A stretch of DNA of 64,000 nucleotides from CAYXLW01 sp964466055 (lineage in GTDB: Bacteria; Patescibacteriota; Gracilibacteria; GCA-2401425): NCBI GenBank assembly GCA_964466055.1, contig CAYXLW010000007.1:1-64000 (forward strand). Reading direction: 5' to 3'. Under the pieces are notes generated by a model that saw only the letters and a list, made by a program, of their open reading frames with translations, did no database searches and was not told the DNA's origin. Positions 37,100 through 46,558 of this stretch are shown here, piece by piece (position 1 is the first letter of the stretch; each line of letters begins with the position of its first letter). A program made the position numbers and the translations under genes.

Positions 37100-37417
37100 A
37101 TGGGAAATTTTTTAGAAAATTTTTTTTGTAAAACAGAAAGGGGAAACGATCATTTGACACCTCTAGAAGATAAAACCCTCCTTTTTGAATTATCTACTAA
37201 ATTTTCAAATGGACCAAATGATTTTAGATATGACCCAGAGGGAAAAGAAGTTTGGTTGTCTAGAAAAAGATTATCTGAAATATCAGAAGAACAACATAAT
37301 AAAATTATGAATATTTTACATCAATTAGGAAAAAATTTCGGATTTAAAGTGCATACTGATGGCGAAATTATCAGGTTAGGATTTAAATATGTAATTGATA
37401 CTGATTCTAAAAATTAA
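37100..37417 (+). CDS. hypothetical protein, 105 residues
   Basis: I do not recognise it. It is a soluble, charged protein with no signal peptide, membrane segment or cysteine motif beyond a single Cys. The coding pattern looks genuine: a full-length ATG frame, no overlap with another gene, balanced composition. A compact alpha/beta domain is plausible from the pattern FGFKVHTDGEIIRLGFKYVID. It is divergent from ybeY and stands 75 nt before tgt on the same strand. Confidence 0.55.
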   Translation: MGNFLENFFCKTERGNDHLTPLEDKTLLFELSTKFSNGPNDFRYDPEGKEVWLSRKRLSEISEEQHNKIMNILHQLGKNFGFKVHTDGEIIRLGFKYVIDTDSKN

Positions 37418-37492
37418 TTATTGATAAATAAAGATTCGTATAATTTAATAAGAATATTTATAATGCATTTACGTATTATAATTTATTTTTTA

Positions 37493-38659
37493 ATGAAAAA
37501 TTTTACACTAAAAGTTCAAGATAAAAACGCAAGACGTGGAGAATTACAAACAGCACATGGAACTGTACAAACTCCATTCTTTATGCCAATTGCGACTATA
37601 GGTGCAGTAAAAGCAGGAATTGAGCCTGAAGATATTAGAAATATTGGTTTTGAAATTATACTTTCAAATACATATCATCTTCATTTAAGACCAGGAGAAA
37701 AGTTGATTAAAAAAATGGGAGGACTTGCAGATTTTATGAATTGGAATGGTCCAATACTTACGGATTCAGGCGGATTTCAAGTGTTGTCTCTTTCTAAAAT
37801 AAGAAAAATTACAGAGGAAGGAGTAGAATTTAAATCTCATATTGATGGCTCAAAGCAATTTCTTACTCCTGAAAAAGTTATAGAAATACAATCTGATTTA
37901 GGAATAGACATTGCTATGGTTCTTGATGAATGTACTCCTTATCCATGTACTCGTAAGTATGCGAAAGAGTCTTTAGAAAGAACTACTAGATGGGCGAAGC
38001 GATGTAAGGATCATTGGATGAAAATTGGCTCTAATAAAAATCAACATCTTTTTGCTATTGTACAGGGATCAGTTTTTGAAGATTTAAGAGTTGAATCTGC
38101 TAAGCAATTAGTAGAGTTGGATTTTCCAGGTTATGCAGTTGGAGGTGTAGTTGAATCTAGCTATAAATTAAATGAAGTATTGGATTATACAATGCCTTAC
38201 TTGCCTGAAGATAAACCAAGATATTTAATGGGAGTTGGAACTCCTAAAGATATTTTAGAAGCTGTTGAAAGAGGAATTGATATGTTTGATTGTGTTCTTC
38301 CTACTCGAGATGCTCGACATGGGAAAGTTTTTACTCTTGATGGGAGTTTTAATATTTCTCGTGCTAAATATGCGAAAGATGAGAATTCTATTGAATCAGA
38401 ATGTGGATGTGAAACATGTAAAAAATATTCAAGAGCATACTTACGGCACTTATTTACTGTGAATGAAATTTTAGCAATGCGTCTTGCTTCGATTCATAAT
38501 CTTTATTTTTATTGTAATTTGATGAAAAATATTCGTGAAGCTATTGAAAACAATAATTTTGAATCTTTTAAAAAAGAAACTTTAAAAAGGCTTAATAAAA
38601 ACAAGAAAGAAAGAGAAGTCAAAGAATATGGACTTGTAGAAAGAAAAGTACATAAATAA
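37493..38659 (+). CDS. tgt: queuine/preQ1 tRNA-guanine transglycosylase
   Basis: The start is set at MKNFTLKVQDKNARRGE (37493), which matches the family; a longer frame from 37421 adds an unlikely Ile-rich leader. The enzyme swaps G34 of GUN-anticodon tRNAs for preQ1. Visible are TPFFMPIATIGAVKAG, the catalytic LTDSGGFQVLSLSKIRKITEEGV region, FAIVQGSVFEDLR, DCVLPTRDARHG, and the zinc site with ECGCETCKKYSRAYLRHL. No queuosine synthesis genes are in the window, so the base may be salvaged. Confidence 0.95.
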   Translation: MKNFTLKVQDKNARRGELQTAHGTVQTPFFMPIATIGAVKAGIEPEDIRNIGFEIILSNTYHLHLRPGEKLIKKMGGLADFMNWNGPILTDSGGFQVLSLSKIRKITEEGVEFKSHIDGSKQFLTPEKVIEIQSDLGIDIAMVLDECTPYPCTRKYAKESLERTTRWAKRCKDHWMKIGSNKNQHLFAIVQGSVFEDLRVESAKQLVELDFPGYAVGGVVESSYKLNEVLDYTMPYLPEDKPRYLMGVGTPKDILEAVERGIDMFDCVLPTRDARHGKVFTLDGSFNISRAKYAKDENSIESECGCETCKKYSRAYLRHLFTVNEILAMRLASIHNLYFYCNLMKNIREAIENNNFESFKKETLKRLNKNKKEREVKEYGLVERKVHK

Positions 38660-38665
38660 TAAAAA

Positions 38666-38685
38666 AGAAGGCATTTATGCCTTCT
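38666..38685. terminator. shared terminator between tgt and rplI
   Basis: AGAAGGCAT/ATGCCTTCT forms a near-perfect hairpin between the two convergent genes. It is flanked by an A-rich tract on the left (T on the minus strand) and by AGTAAAAAAG on the right. Confidence 0.7.
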
Positions 38686-38710
38686 AGTAAAAAAGTTATT
38701 TTTTAAATAA

Positions 38711-39319
38711 TTATTCTTTCTCTGGCTCTTTTTCTTCAGTTTTTTCAACTTTATCATCTTCTTTACCCCCAGTTACTACTATCTCTTCTTTATTTTGTGA
38801 CTCTTTTTCAGCTTGCCCCCTTTTTGCTTTAGTCTTTTTTAAATCTTCTTCTTCTTTTTCTTTTTTTTCTTCCCATTCTGGTTTTGTCATATTTACAAGT
38901 ACTGTTATATGAGCATCAACCTTATCTACCAAATGAACTTTTATCTGATGTTCTCCTACAGTTTTTATATGCTCTCCCATTCTTATTTGCTCTGGTTTAA
39001 TTTCAATTTTTGATGCTTTTGTTAGTTCTTCTGCGATCATTTTTTCATTAATTGACCCATAAAGATGATTTTGATCTGCTTTTTCTGTAAATTCAAGAAT
39101 TATATCTTGCATTTTATTTGCAACTTTTCTTGCTTCTTCTCTTGTTTTTTCAAGTTGCTTTATTCTTTCTGCCATTCTTTTTTCTGCTTCTGCAATTAAC
39201 GCAGGGGTTGCAACAGCTGCTTTCTTATATCTAAAAAGATACCTAGCATAACCAGATTTTACGTTTTTCATGTCGTCAACTTGGTTAGCTCCATCTGTTT
39301 GAAGGAAAACAACTTTCAT
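38711..39319 (-). CDS. rplI: 50S ribosomal protein bL9 with an acidic/basic tail
   Basis: 202 residues. The first 150 or so match bL9: MKVVFLQTDGANQVDDMKNVKSGYARYLF, then a long connecting helix and the C-terminal 23S-binding domain (FGS-type region HLYGSINEKMIAEEL, GEHQIKVHL). From about residue 155 a low-complexity Lys/Glu tail is added. bL9 is reported missing from several CPR groups, so its presence helps place the genome. The gene is monocistronic. Confidence 0.92.
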   Translation of the reverse strand: MKVVFLQTDGANQVDDMKNVKSGYARYLFRYKKAAVATPALIAEAEKRMAERIKQLEKTREEARKVANKMQDIILEFTEKADQNHLYGSINEKMIAEELTKASKIEIKPEQIRMGEHIKTVGEHQIKVHLVDKVDAHITVLVNMTKPEWEEKKEKEEEDLKKTKAKRGQAEKESQNKEEIVVTGGKEDDKVEKTEEKEPEKE

Positions 39320-39515
39320 AATATTTTTTTTAATCTTTTAAAGCCGAGAGATTGTACTGAGGTTAGGTTGTTTTGTAAAGATTAATTTTAAAACAAAAAT
39401 CATCTTATCTCATCTTGTATTATTTATTCGTAAAAAAAACAGCTTAAAAAATAATATTGTGTCATTTTTTATACTAAATCCTTATTTATTTAAAGTTTTA
39501 ATTATATAGAAAATT

Positions 39516-40892
39516 TTATATCTCAATAGGAATTGTTCTTTTTGAAATGACTACGTCCTTAACCATCTTATCAATTTTTTCCTTTAAAGCCTCAAGAGAT
39601 TTTTCTTCCCCATGAACTAAAATAACCTTTTTTTTCTTTTTAATGCTCTTAAGCCAAGAAAGTAAGTCTGTTTCATCCGCATGCCCAGAAAATGAATTTA
39701 ATTTTTGAACATTAGCTTTAACCATATAATTTTGTCCAAAAATTGAAACAACCTTCTTATTTTCAATAAGTTTCCTTCCTAGTGTTCCTTCTGCCATGTA
39801 TCCCACAATTAAAATTGTATTTTTATAATTATCTATACTATTTTTAAGATGATGGCGAATTCGTCCGGCTTCACACATACCAGATGCTGAAATGATAATT
39901 GAAGGCATTTTTTCAGCATTTATTTGTTTTGATTCTTCGGTAGTTTCAGTGAAATGAATATTTCTAGAACTAAATGGAGTCCAATCTTTGTAACGTGCTT
40001 TCATTTCCGTGTCGTATGTTTCTTTATGTTTTTGGAAAACCTCTGTAACAGCAATAGCCATAGGACTATCTACATAAATAGGAATATTTGGCAGTCTTTT
40101 TTGTTTAAAAGATTCTTCTAGGAAATAAAGTATTTCTTGAGTACGCTCTAATGCGAAAGAGGGGATTATAACTTTTCCTCCTTTGGAAATTGTTGATTTT
40201 ATAATTTCTTCAAGGGATTTACTAGAAAGATCAACAGGGTCATGAAATCTACCTCCATAAGTAGATTCCATCACAACAACATCCGCTTCTATACCTTTTT
40301 CTCTATCAATAAGTAATGGCATATTTTCTCTTCCTAAATCTCCAGAAAATAAAATCTTTTTTTTACCTGCTGTTATAAGCGTTAAAACTGATCCTAAAAC
40401 ATGTCCTGCTCCATAGAACTTTATTTTAAAATTTCCAACAGAGAATTCATTATGACAGGGGATAATCTCAACATATTGAAGGCATTTCTCAACATCTTCC
40501 TCAGTATATAAAGGATCTTTTTCAAAAGGTGTATATAGTTCAGGATGTTTAGCATAATATCTTTCATCTGCTTCTTGTATATGAGCACTATCTTTTAACA
40601 TTATTCCCAATAAGTCTCCTGTTGGAGGTGTACAATATATTTTTCCTGTAAATCCTCGTTTTGTCAGTAATGGTAAAAGTCCACAATGATCAATATGTGC
40701 ATGAGAAAGAATTACTGCGTCTATAGAGTCTGGTTCGAATCCTAAGTTGTTATTTTTTACCTTAGATTCATATCTTTGTCCTTGGAACATGCCACAATCA
40801 AGAAGTATTTTTGTGCCTTTATATTCAAGTATATGTTTTGAGCCTGTAACTTCTTCTGCTGCACCAAAAGAAGTGAAAGTTAATTTATCCAT
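39516..40892 (-). CDS. metallo-beta-lactamase/beta-CASP RNA-processing nuclease (CPSF-like)
   Basis: 458 residues. The MBL motif HAHIDHCGLLP, GAGHVLGSVL, FSGDLGREN and the beta-CASP part (PSFALERTQEILYFLEE, IIISASGMCEAGRIRHHLK, LVHGEE) are all present and intact. It is closer to the archaeal/eukaryotic CPSF73-like group than to RNase J. Proteins of this type cleave or trim RNA; some bacterial members have little-known roles. It is distinct from the second beta-CASP gene at 56704-57948. Confidence 0.9.
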   Translation of the reverse strand: MDKLTFTSFGAAEEVTGSKHILEYKGTKILLDCGMFQGQRYESKVKNNNLGFEPDSIDAVILSHAHIDHCGLLPLLTKRGFTGKIYCTPPTGDLLGIMLKDSAHIQEADERYYAKHPELYTPFEKDPLYTEEDVEKCLQYVEIIPCHNEFSVGNFKIKFYGAGHVLGSVLTLITAGKKKILFSGDLGRENMPLLIDREKGIEADVVVMESTYGGRFHDPVDLSSKSLEEIIKSTISKGGKVIIPSFALERTQEILYFLEESFKQKRLPNIPIYVDSPMAIAVTEVFQKHKETYDTEMKARYKDWTPFSSRNIHFTETTEESKQINAEKMPSIIISASGMCEAGRIRHHLKNSIDNYKNTILIVGYMAEGTLGRKLIENKKVVSIFGQNYMVKANVQKLNSFSGHADETDLLSWLKSIKKKKKVILVHGEEKSLEALKEKIDKMVKDVVISKRTIPIEI

Positions 40893-41064
40893 AATATAAA
40901 ATTTATTATTATGTCAATTTTATCACAAAAATAATGGGAAATAAACCGCATTTTACATAATCGCTTATAAAAACTATTGAGTAATATTTTTATTACGAAT
41001 TGGCATTATTAATTCTCTTATGCTATATCATTTTATTTTGCTTTAGCTATATTTAAAACAAAAA

Positions 41065-41086
41065 CAGCCAAGTAAAAACTTAGCTG
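41065..41086 (-). terminator. terminator downstream of the gene at 41145
   Basis: On the minus strand, CAGCTAAGT/ACTTGGCTG (one wobble pair) with a 4-nt loop is followed by TTTTTG. Confidence 0.75.
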
Positions 41087-41144
41087 GTGTTGCTTTCAAA
41101 AAAGTTATGATGATAGAAATGTAGTTTATGCTATGATGGATATT

Positions 41145-41570
41145 TTATTCTCTTCCTTGCATGTAAGGTCTAAGACCTATCGTTTTTCCAATCTTACTTG
41201 ATGCATTGCTATCACCAAAATAAGCTCCATTTCCATTTTTGGTTGAAAAGAATTCTGGATAATGATCAGAATATCTGACATCTCCAAAATTGTACATTAA
41301 ACTGGCATCAACCTTCTTTTTAAATCCTGCTGCGTATAATAAAACCTTACCCTCTTCTTCTAGAATCTCTAAAATTCTAACATTTACTAATTCGGACTCT
41401 TTTGGAATAACGGCTGGATCTTCAAATTTTTCTAAACTGACCCATTCTTTATAATTTAAAAAAGGCATTTGGAGATAATCTCCTACTTGCATTGCGTTTC
41501 TTCTTTCGTTTGGAGATTTGCCTTTTAGACTTTCAATGATTGGCCAAAGGTCTCGGTTGTTTTTTTTCAT
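41145..41570 (-). CDS. hypothetical protein, 141 residues
   Basis: I do not recognise it. It is soluble, without signal peptide or membrane segment. A central stretch with VNVRILEILEEEGKVLLYAAGFKKKV could be a small beta-barrel. The C-terminal part is rich in Gly, Ser and Asn. It has its own terminator and is divergent from the TrmB regulator, with paired inverted repeats between them, so the regulator may control it. Confidence 0.55.
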   Translation of the reverse strand: MKKNNRDLWPIIESLKGKSPNERRNAMQVGDYLQMPFLNYKEWVSLEKFEDPAVIPKESELVNVRILEILEEEGKVLLYAAGFKKKVDASLMYNFGDVRYSDHYPEFFSTKNGNGAYFGDSNASSKIGKTIGLRPYMQGRE

Positions 41571-41613
41571 AGTAATAAATTAAAATATAAAGCCTTCTTC
41601 TTTATTGAAGATG

Positions 41614-41626
41614 TGTTATAATAACA
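41614..41626. promoter_or_regulatory. inverted repeat in the intergenic region, possible operator
   Basis: TGTTAT-A-ATAACA lies about 44 nt upstream of the hypothetical gene on the minus strand and 94 nt before the TrmB gene. A second palindrome stands at 41699-41717. Divergent genes with such sites often share a regulator. Confidence 0.35.
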
Positions 41627-41698
41627 TTTTTGTAAAAATAACACAAACATATTAATATAGTCACTGTAAAAATATAGCTTGTTTGTAATAATTAAAAG

Positions 41699-41717
41699 TG
41701 TTAAACTATTTTTAACA
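41699..41717. promoter_or_regulatory. inverted repeat just before the TrmB start codon
   Basis: TGTTAAA and TTTAACA form a perfect 7-bp inverted repeat with a 5-nt spacer, ending 2 nt before the ATG at 41720. A repressor bound here would block its own translation start or promoter. Autoregulation is inference. Confidence 0.45.
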
Positions 41718-41719
41718 AC

Positions 41720-42538
41720 ATGCCTAATATTCATATAAATATGATAGAAAAAACATTAAAAATGCTGGGGTTGAATGAAAATGAAATAAAAATATATCTT
41801 ACACTTATTACCCTTGGCAGTGCTCCTGCTTCAGTTATTGGAAAGCGCACTAATATTGAAAGAAGCCATTCTGTTTATTTATGTAAAAAATTAGTCAAAA
41901 AAGGATTTATTAATTATATAGAAAAAAATAAAGTTTTTATTTTTACTCCTGTACCACCAAATGATTTATTTAAAATAATTGAACAAGAAAAAAGGCGAGT
42001 AGAAGATAAAGAAGTAAGGTTACAGCAAATAATTGGAGAGCTTAAAAATATGATTAATCCTTATGCTACTTTGCCAAAAATACAATTTTTTGAAGGAGTA
42101 GATGGCATGATTAATATTTATAAAGATATGCTAAAAGAAAACAAAGATATTTATGATTGTAATATGGTAGATAGAAGTTTTATGCATGAAGATATTATTA
42201 ATTATTGGGCTAATGAATATATGCCTCAAAGAGAAAAAATGACCAATAAAGCATTTTCCCTTTATAATAGACAGACTGGGTTTGATGAATATACACAATA
42301 TGATAAGAGAGTAAGACGTGTTACACTTTTTATTTCTTCGGAAGAATATCCATTTAAATCTCAAATCCTGATCTATGGTAAGAAAGTTGCTTTTTGCTCA
42401 TTAGCTGCTAATGATTTAACAGGTGCTATTGTTGAAAATGAAGCTATAAGAGAAACTCAATTTTCTTTATTTAGACTTGCTTGGAATTATGCAAGAACAT
42501 TACCTCAAAACGAAGCTCATAAAAATGTTGTTATTTAA
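41720..42538 (+). CDS. TrmB-family transcriptional regulator
   Basis: 272 residues. The N-terminal winged helix-turn-helix matches TrmB: LGLNENEIKIYLTLITLGSAPASVIGKRTNIERSHSVYLCKKLVKKGFI, followed by a coiled-coil dimer helix (IEQEKRRVEDKEVRLQQIIGEL). The C-terminal domain (KIQFFEGVDGMINIYKDML... then LIYGKKVAFCSL) resembles the ligand or phospholipase-D-like module found in such regulators. TrmB proteins are common in archaea and in CPR bacteria and usually respond to sugars, but the ligand here is unknown. Confidence 0.85.
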   Translation: MPNIHINMIEKTLKMLGLNENEIKIYLTLITLGSAPASVIGKRTNIERSHSVYLCKKLVKKGFINYIEKNKVFIFTPVPPNDLFKIIEQEKRRVEDKEVRLQQIIGELKNMINPYATLPKIQFFEGVDGMINIYKDMLKENKDIYDCNMVDRSFMHEDIINYWANEYMPQREKMTNKAFSLYNRQTGFDEYTQYDKRVRRVTLFISSEEYPFKSQILIYGKKVAFCSLAANDLTGAIVENEAIRETQFSLFRLAWNYARTLPQNEAHKNVVI

Positions 42539-42570
42539 ATGAAATGAAGGATTGTATTTAAAATAAAAAA

Positions 42571-42590
42571 AACCAAGTTTTTACTTGGTT
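42571..42590. terminator. shared terminator of TrmB and the V-ATPase operon
   Basis: AACCAAGT/ACTTGGTT with a TTTT loop is flanked by A8 on the left and AATATTTTTT on the right. It sits between the convergent TrmB gene and ntpD. Confidence 0.85.
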
Positions 42591-42629
42591 AATATTTTTT
42601 AAAAATAGATACACTCAGAAATAGTATTT

Positions 42630-43283
42630 TCATGCAACCTTTTGAGTTCTTTCTGCTTCCTCTTTCCTTTGAATCATAGCCTTAACCACCATAGTAGCAA
42701 TAATAGTGCCTCTTTCTTGTTCCCCAAGTTTCATTTGGATAAACTTAATAGTATCTTGATAATTAGGGATCATAGTATACTCAAGAGCATTTACACGACG
42801 TCGAGTCTTTTCAATTTCTTCAGCTAAATTTTCAGCAGTCTTTTCAATTTCTGCAAGTTTTAAGAGTTTTGGAAAAATTACCTTAAGTTTATTTAATCCT
42901 TCATCTAAATCTCCTGAAGTTTGAGCAAATCCATAAGTAATAAGCTCTCCTTCAAAATCAACACTAAATTCAGGAACATGAACTGACATTAGGTTTTTTG
43001 TCGTAACATCTAATTTAAGTGTAGCTTCAGGGAAGGCTAGTGTTCCTTCAAGCATCTGATGATTCATTGTTGAAGAAGCTGAAAGAAATTTAGATAAAGT
43101 TATCCCCATTTCTCTTTCAATATCTAAACGTAATTCTCTAGCTTCACGAATAATTTTCATGAAATGTTTCATCAAACCATCACGCTTATCTTTTAAAAGT
43201 TTATGTCCTCTTCTTGCAGTCTTAAGTTGATTTCTCAGCTTAAGCATACTCATTCGCGTTGGATTGACGTTTAATATCGCCAT
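42630..43283 (-). CDS. ntpD: V-type ATPase subunit D
   Basis: 217 residues. The central-rotor subunit: two long helices, N-terminal NPTRMSMLKLRNQLKTARRGHKLLKDKRDGL and C-terminal RRVNALEYTMIPNYQDTIKFIQMKL, as in the family. It links the A3B3 head to the membrane ring. It is the last gene of the operon and ends in TGA. Confidence 0.95.
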   Translation of the reverse strand: MAILNVNPTRMSMLKLRNQLKTARRGHKLLKDKRDGLMKHFMKIIREARELRLDIEREMGITLSKFLSASSTMNHQMLEGTLAFPEATLKLDVTTKNLMSVHVPEFSVDFEGELITYGFAQTSGDLDEGLNKLKVIFPKLLKLAEIEKTAENLAEEIEKTRRRVNALEYTMIPNYQDTIKFIQMKLGEQERGTIIATMVVKAMIQRKEEAERTQKVA

Positions 43284-43327
43284 TTTTATAAGTACTTAAT
43301 TATTAATTATTTTTTAAAGTCGGTTCT

Positions 43328-44707
43328 CTATTCTTTAGGCATATATTTTTCAACCATATCATCTTTTACACGTTTCAATTCAGATTTTGGAAGTACGGTT
43401 AGAAGTTCCCATCCAATATCAAGAGAGTCTTCAACTGATCTGTCTTCATACTCTCCTTGTTCAATAAATTTCTTTTCAAATCTATCTGCAAACTTTAAGT
43501 AAGCTTTGTCTGTATCATCTAGTGATGATTCTCCAAGTACAAGAGCTAGTTCTCGAACTTCTACACCACGTGAATAAGCAGCTGTTAATTGGTCATCCAT
43601 TTGTTTATGATCCTCTCTTGTGTTTTTTGCAGATTGTCCAGCTCCTTTAAGACGAGAAAGTGATCCCATTGGAATAACTGGTGGGAAAGTTCCTTTCTTA
43701 TAAAGATGTCTACTTAGAAGAATCTGTCCTTCGGTAATATATCCTGTTAAATCTGGAATTGGATGTGTAATATCATCTTCTGGCATTGTAAGGATAGGAA
43801 TTTGTGTAATTGATCCTTTAGATTCATTAATACGACCTGCTCTTTCATAAATTGTAGAAAGATCAGTATAAAGATACCCTGGGTATCCACGTCTACCTGG
43901 GACTTCTTTACGAGCAGCAGACACTTCACGAAGTGCTTCAGCATAATTGGTAAGGTCTGTAAGAATAACTAATACGTGCATATCTTTTTCAAATGCAAGG
44001 TACTCAGCTGCTGTAAGAGCAAGACGAGGAGTTGCAATTCTTTCTACTACTGGGTCAGCTGCTGTATTCAGGAATAAAACTGATTTTTCAAGTGCTCCAG
44101 AGTTTTCGAAATCTTTTTGGAAATACTGTGCCTCCTCAAATGTTACTCCCATTGCAGCAAATACTATCGCAAAACTAGATCCATCTTTAACTTTTGCATT
44201 TCTAGCAATCATTGTTGCAAGTCTGTTATGTGGAAGCCCGGCTCCTGAGAATATTGGAAGCTTTTGACCTCTAACAAGAGTATTTAATATATCTATTGTT
44301 GAAATACCTGTTTGAATGAAATCATTTGGAAAAGAACGAGAAGCCGGATTAACAGGTTCTCCATTAATAGGAACTCTTTTTTCAGGTATAATTTCAGGAC
44401 CTTTATCAATTGGTTTTCCTGAACCATTAAATACACGTCCTAACATATCCATTGATACACCAAGTTGTTGTACTTCTCCTAAAAATCGGATTCTTGCAGA
44501 TTTAGTTGTTAGTCCTGCTGTTCCTTCAAACATCTGAACGAGAGCTCTATCTTTTGATGCTTCAAGAACTTTTCCTGTTCTAAGTCGATCTTCGCCTGGA
44601 ACACGAATTTCACAAAGTTCTTCATAAGTTACGTTCACACCTTCTGGAAGATCTACAATAACCAATGGTCCTTGTACCCCTCTAACGGTTTTTAACTCTT
44701 GTTGCAT
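43328..44707 (-). CDS. ntpB: V-type ATPase subunit B
   Basis: 459 residues. The non-catalytic head subunit; no canonical Walker A (FSGAGLPHN in its place), as expected. Family segments include TGISTIDILNTLVRGQKLPIFSGAGLPHN, ILTDLTNYAEALREVSAARKEVPGRRGYPGYLYTDLSTIYERAG and GSITQIPILTMPEDDITHPIPDLTGYI. Confidence 0.97.
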   Translation of the reverse strand: MQQELKTVRGVQGPLVIVDLPEGVNVTYEELCEIRVPGEDRLRTGKVLEASKDRALVQMFEGTAGLTTKSARIRFLGEVQQLGVSMDMLGRVFNGSGKPIDKGPEIIPEKRVPINGEPVNPASRSFPNDFIQTGISTIDILNTLVRGQKLPIFSGAGLPHNRLATMIARNAKVKDGSSFAIVFAAMGVTFEEAQYFQKDFENSGALEKSVLFLNTAADPVVERIATPRLALTAAEYLAFEKDMHVLVILTDLTNYAEALREVSAARKEVPGRRGYPGYLYTDLSTIYERAGRINESKGSITQIPILTMPEDDITHPIPDLTGYITEGQILLSRHLYKKGTFPPVIPMGSLSRLKGAGQSAKNTREDHKQMDDQLTAAYSRGVEVRELALVLGESSLDDTDKAYLKFADRFEKKFIEQGEYEDRSVEDSLDIGWELLTVLPKSELKRVKDDMVEKYMPKE

Positions 44708-44757
44708 AATTTAGTTATTAGTTAATATTTATTGAAATAGATAATTTTATTTTTCGA

Positions 44758-46515
44758 TTATTTTAACCCATTTATTGCTCTTTTTGTTCTTTCTTGTAAA
44801 TCTTCAAATTTCTCCATTTCATCGGCTTTAATCCATTTTGCTTTAGGTATTTCTTTTAATATTTCTAATTTATCTAGATTTCTGAAATCAAACTCAAGAT
44901 TTGCTTCAATAATCGGTAATGCTGTGTAATAAACAGTCATTATACATTTTAGTATATTGTAGGCTCTTTTTGGTATTGTATAAGCATCATCTGGATCAAA
45001 CGCATTTTGGAATAAGTAATCTTCTCTTATTGCTTTAGCAACTAGCATAATAAGCCTTTCCTTTCCTGAAAGTGCTTCAAGCCCAACTAAACGTACAATT
45101 TCTTCAAGTCTTGCCTCTTCCTGAAGAACGTTCATTGCATCTTCTCTTTGTTTAGGGAAGTCCTCAGCAACATTTACTTTCCACCAATCAATAAGATTTT
45201 CTACATATAAAGAATATGATGTTAACCAGTTGATTGAAGGGTAATGCCTTTTGTATGAAAGTCTTGAATCAAGCCCCCAAAATGTTTTTGTTACACGAAG
45301 AGTATTTTGTGTTACAGGTTCAGATAAATCTCCCCCTGGAGGAGATACTGCTCCAATAACTGTTAAAGATCCTTCTCTTTCTCCTTCTCCAATAGTTTCT
45401 ACAAATCCTGCTCTTTCATAGAATTGTGCAGTTCTAGATCCAAGATATGCTGGATATCCTTCTTCTCCTGGCATTTCTTCAAGACGTCCTGAGATTTCAC
45501 GCATAGCTTCAGCCCAACGAGAAGTTGAATCAGCCATCATTGCTACATGGTATCCCATGTCTCTATAATATTCGCCAATTGTAATTCCAACATATACTGA
45601 TGCTTCACGAGCTGCCACTGGCATATTAGAAGTATTTGCAATCATTATTGTTCGTTTCATAAGAGGTTCTCCAGTATTTGGATCTTCAAGATGAGGAAAC
45701 TCTGTAAGTACTTCCGTCATCTCATTTCCTCTCTCTCCACAACCTACATATACAATAACTTGAGCATCACAATATTTTGCAGTTGTTTGTTGAGTAACTG
45801 TTTTTCCTGCCCCAAAAGGTCCAGGGATACATGCCGCTGCTCCTTTAACTAGAGGAAAGAATGTATCTACAGATCGTCCTCCTGTAATAAGAGGTAAATT
45901 TGGAACTTTTTTATTTTTTATTGGTCGTGGAACACGAATTGGCCACCTTTGTAGCATCATTATTTCTTTTTCTCCTTCTTCTGTCTGAATTACAGCAATT
46001 ACTTCTTCTATAGTTTTTGTTCCTGATTCAATTGATTTCAAAGTTCCTGAAAAACTAGGAGGAACCATTATTTTATGTGTTATAAGGGTTGTTTCCTGTA
46101 CTGTTCCAAGAATATCACCTCCTGAAACCTTGCTTCCAACTTGTGCAACAGGTCTAAAATCCCATTTTCTTGATCGATCGAGTGCAACTGCTTCAATACC
46201 TCTTGATATAAAAGCTGTTCCAGATTTCTCTTCAATACTTTTTAAAGGTCGTTGTACTCCATCATACATTGTTTCAAGGAGCCCAGGTGCAAGTTCTACA
46301 GACATTACATCACCCGTAAGGAACACAGGTTCTCCAGGTCCTATGCCTGCAGTATCTTCATATACTTGAATAGATGCAGTATCACCTTTTAGCTCAATAA
46401 TTTCTCCCATTAGCTTTAATTTTGAAACTCTTACTAGTTCATACATCTTTGCTTCTGACATACCAGAGGCAACAACTAGAGGTCCAACAACTTTTTCTAT
46501 AGTTCCTTGATTCAT
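44758..46515 (-). CDS. ntpA: V-type ATPase catalytic subunit A
   Basis: 585 residues. The catalytic subunit, with Walker A GPFGAGKTV, the V-type bulge domain in the N-terminal third, GCGERGNEMTEVL, MADSTSRWAEAMREISGRLEEMPGEEGYPAYL, and VSPPGGDLSEPVTQNTLR. All nucleotide-binding elements are intact. Confidence 0.98.
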   Translation of the reverse strand: MNQGTIEKVVGPLVVASGMSEAKMYELVRVSKLKLMGEIIELKGDTASIQVYEDTAGIGPGEPVFLTGDVMSVELAPGLLETMYDGVQRPLKSIEEKSGTAFISRGIEAVALDRSRKWDFRPVAQVGSKVSGGDILGTVQETTLITHKIMVPPSFSGTLKSIESGTKTIEEVIAVIQTEEGEKEIMMLQRWPIRVPRPIKNKKVPNLPLITGGRSVDTFFPLVKGAAACIPGPFGAGKTVTQQTTAKYCDAQVIVYVGCGERGNEMTEVLTEFPHLEDPNTGEPLMKRTIMIANTSNMPVAAREASVYVGITIGEYYRDMGYHVAMMADSTSRWAEAMREISGRLEEMPGEEGYPAYLGSRTAQFYERAGFVETIGEGEREGSLTVIGAVSPPGGDLSEPVTQNTLRVTKTFWGLDSRLSYKRHYPSINWLTSYSLYVENLIDWWKVNVAEDFPKQREDAMNVLQEEARLEEIVRLVGLEALSGKERLIMLVAKAIREDYLFQNAFDPDDAYTIPKRAYNILKCIMTVYYTALPIIEANLEFDFRNLDKLEILKEIPKAKWIKADEMEKFEDLQERTKRAINGLK

Positions 46516-46558
46516 AATTTTGTAATTAGTTATTAGTTATAATGAATTAATATTATTT

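Noticed and set aside
37421..37492. N-terminal extension of tgt from a TTG codon
   Set aside because: The extra 24 residues have no counterpart in the family, and the internal ATG at 37493 gives the normal start.
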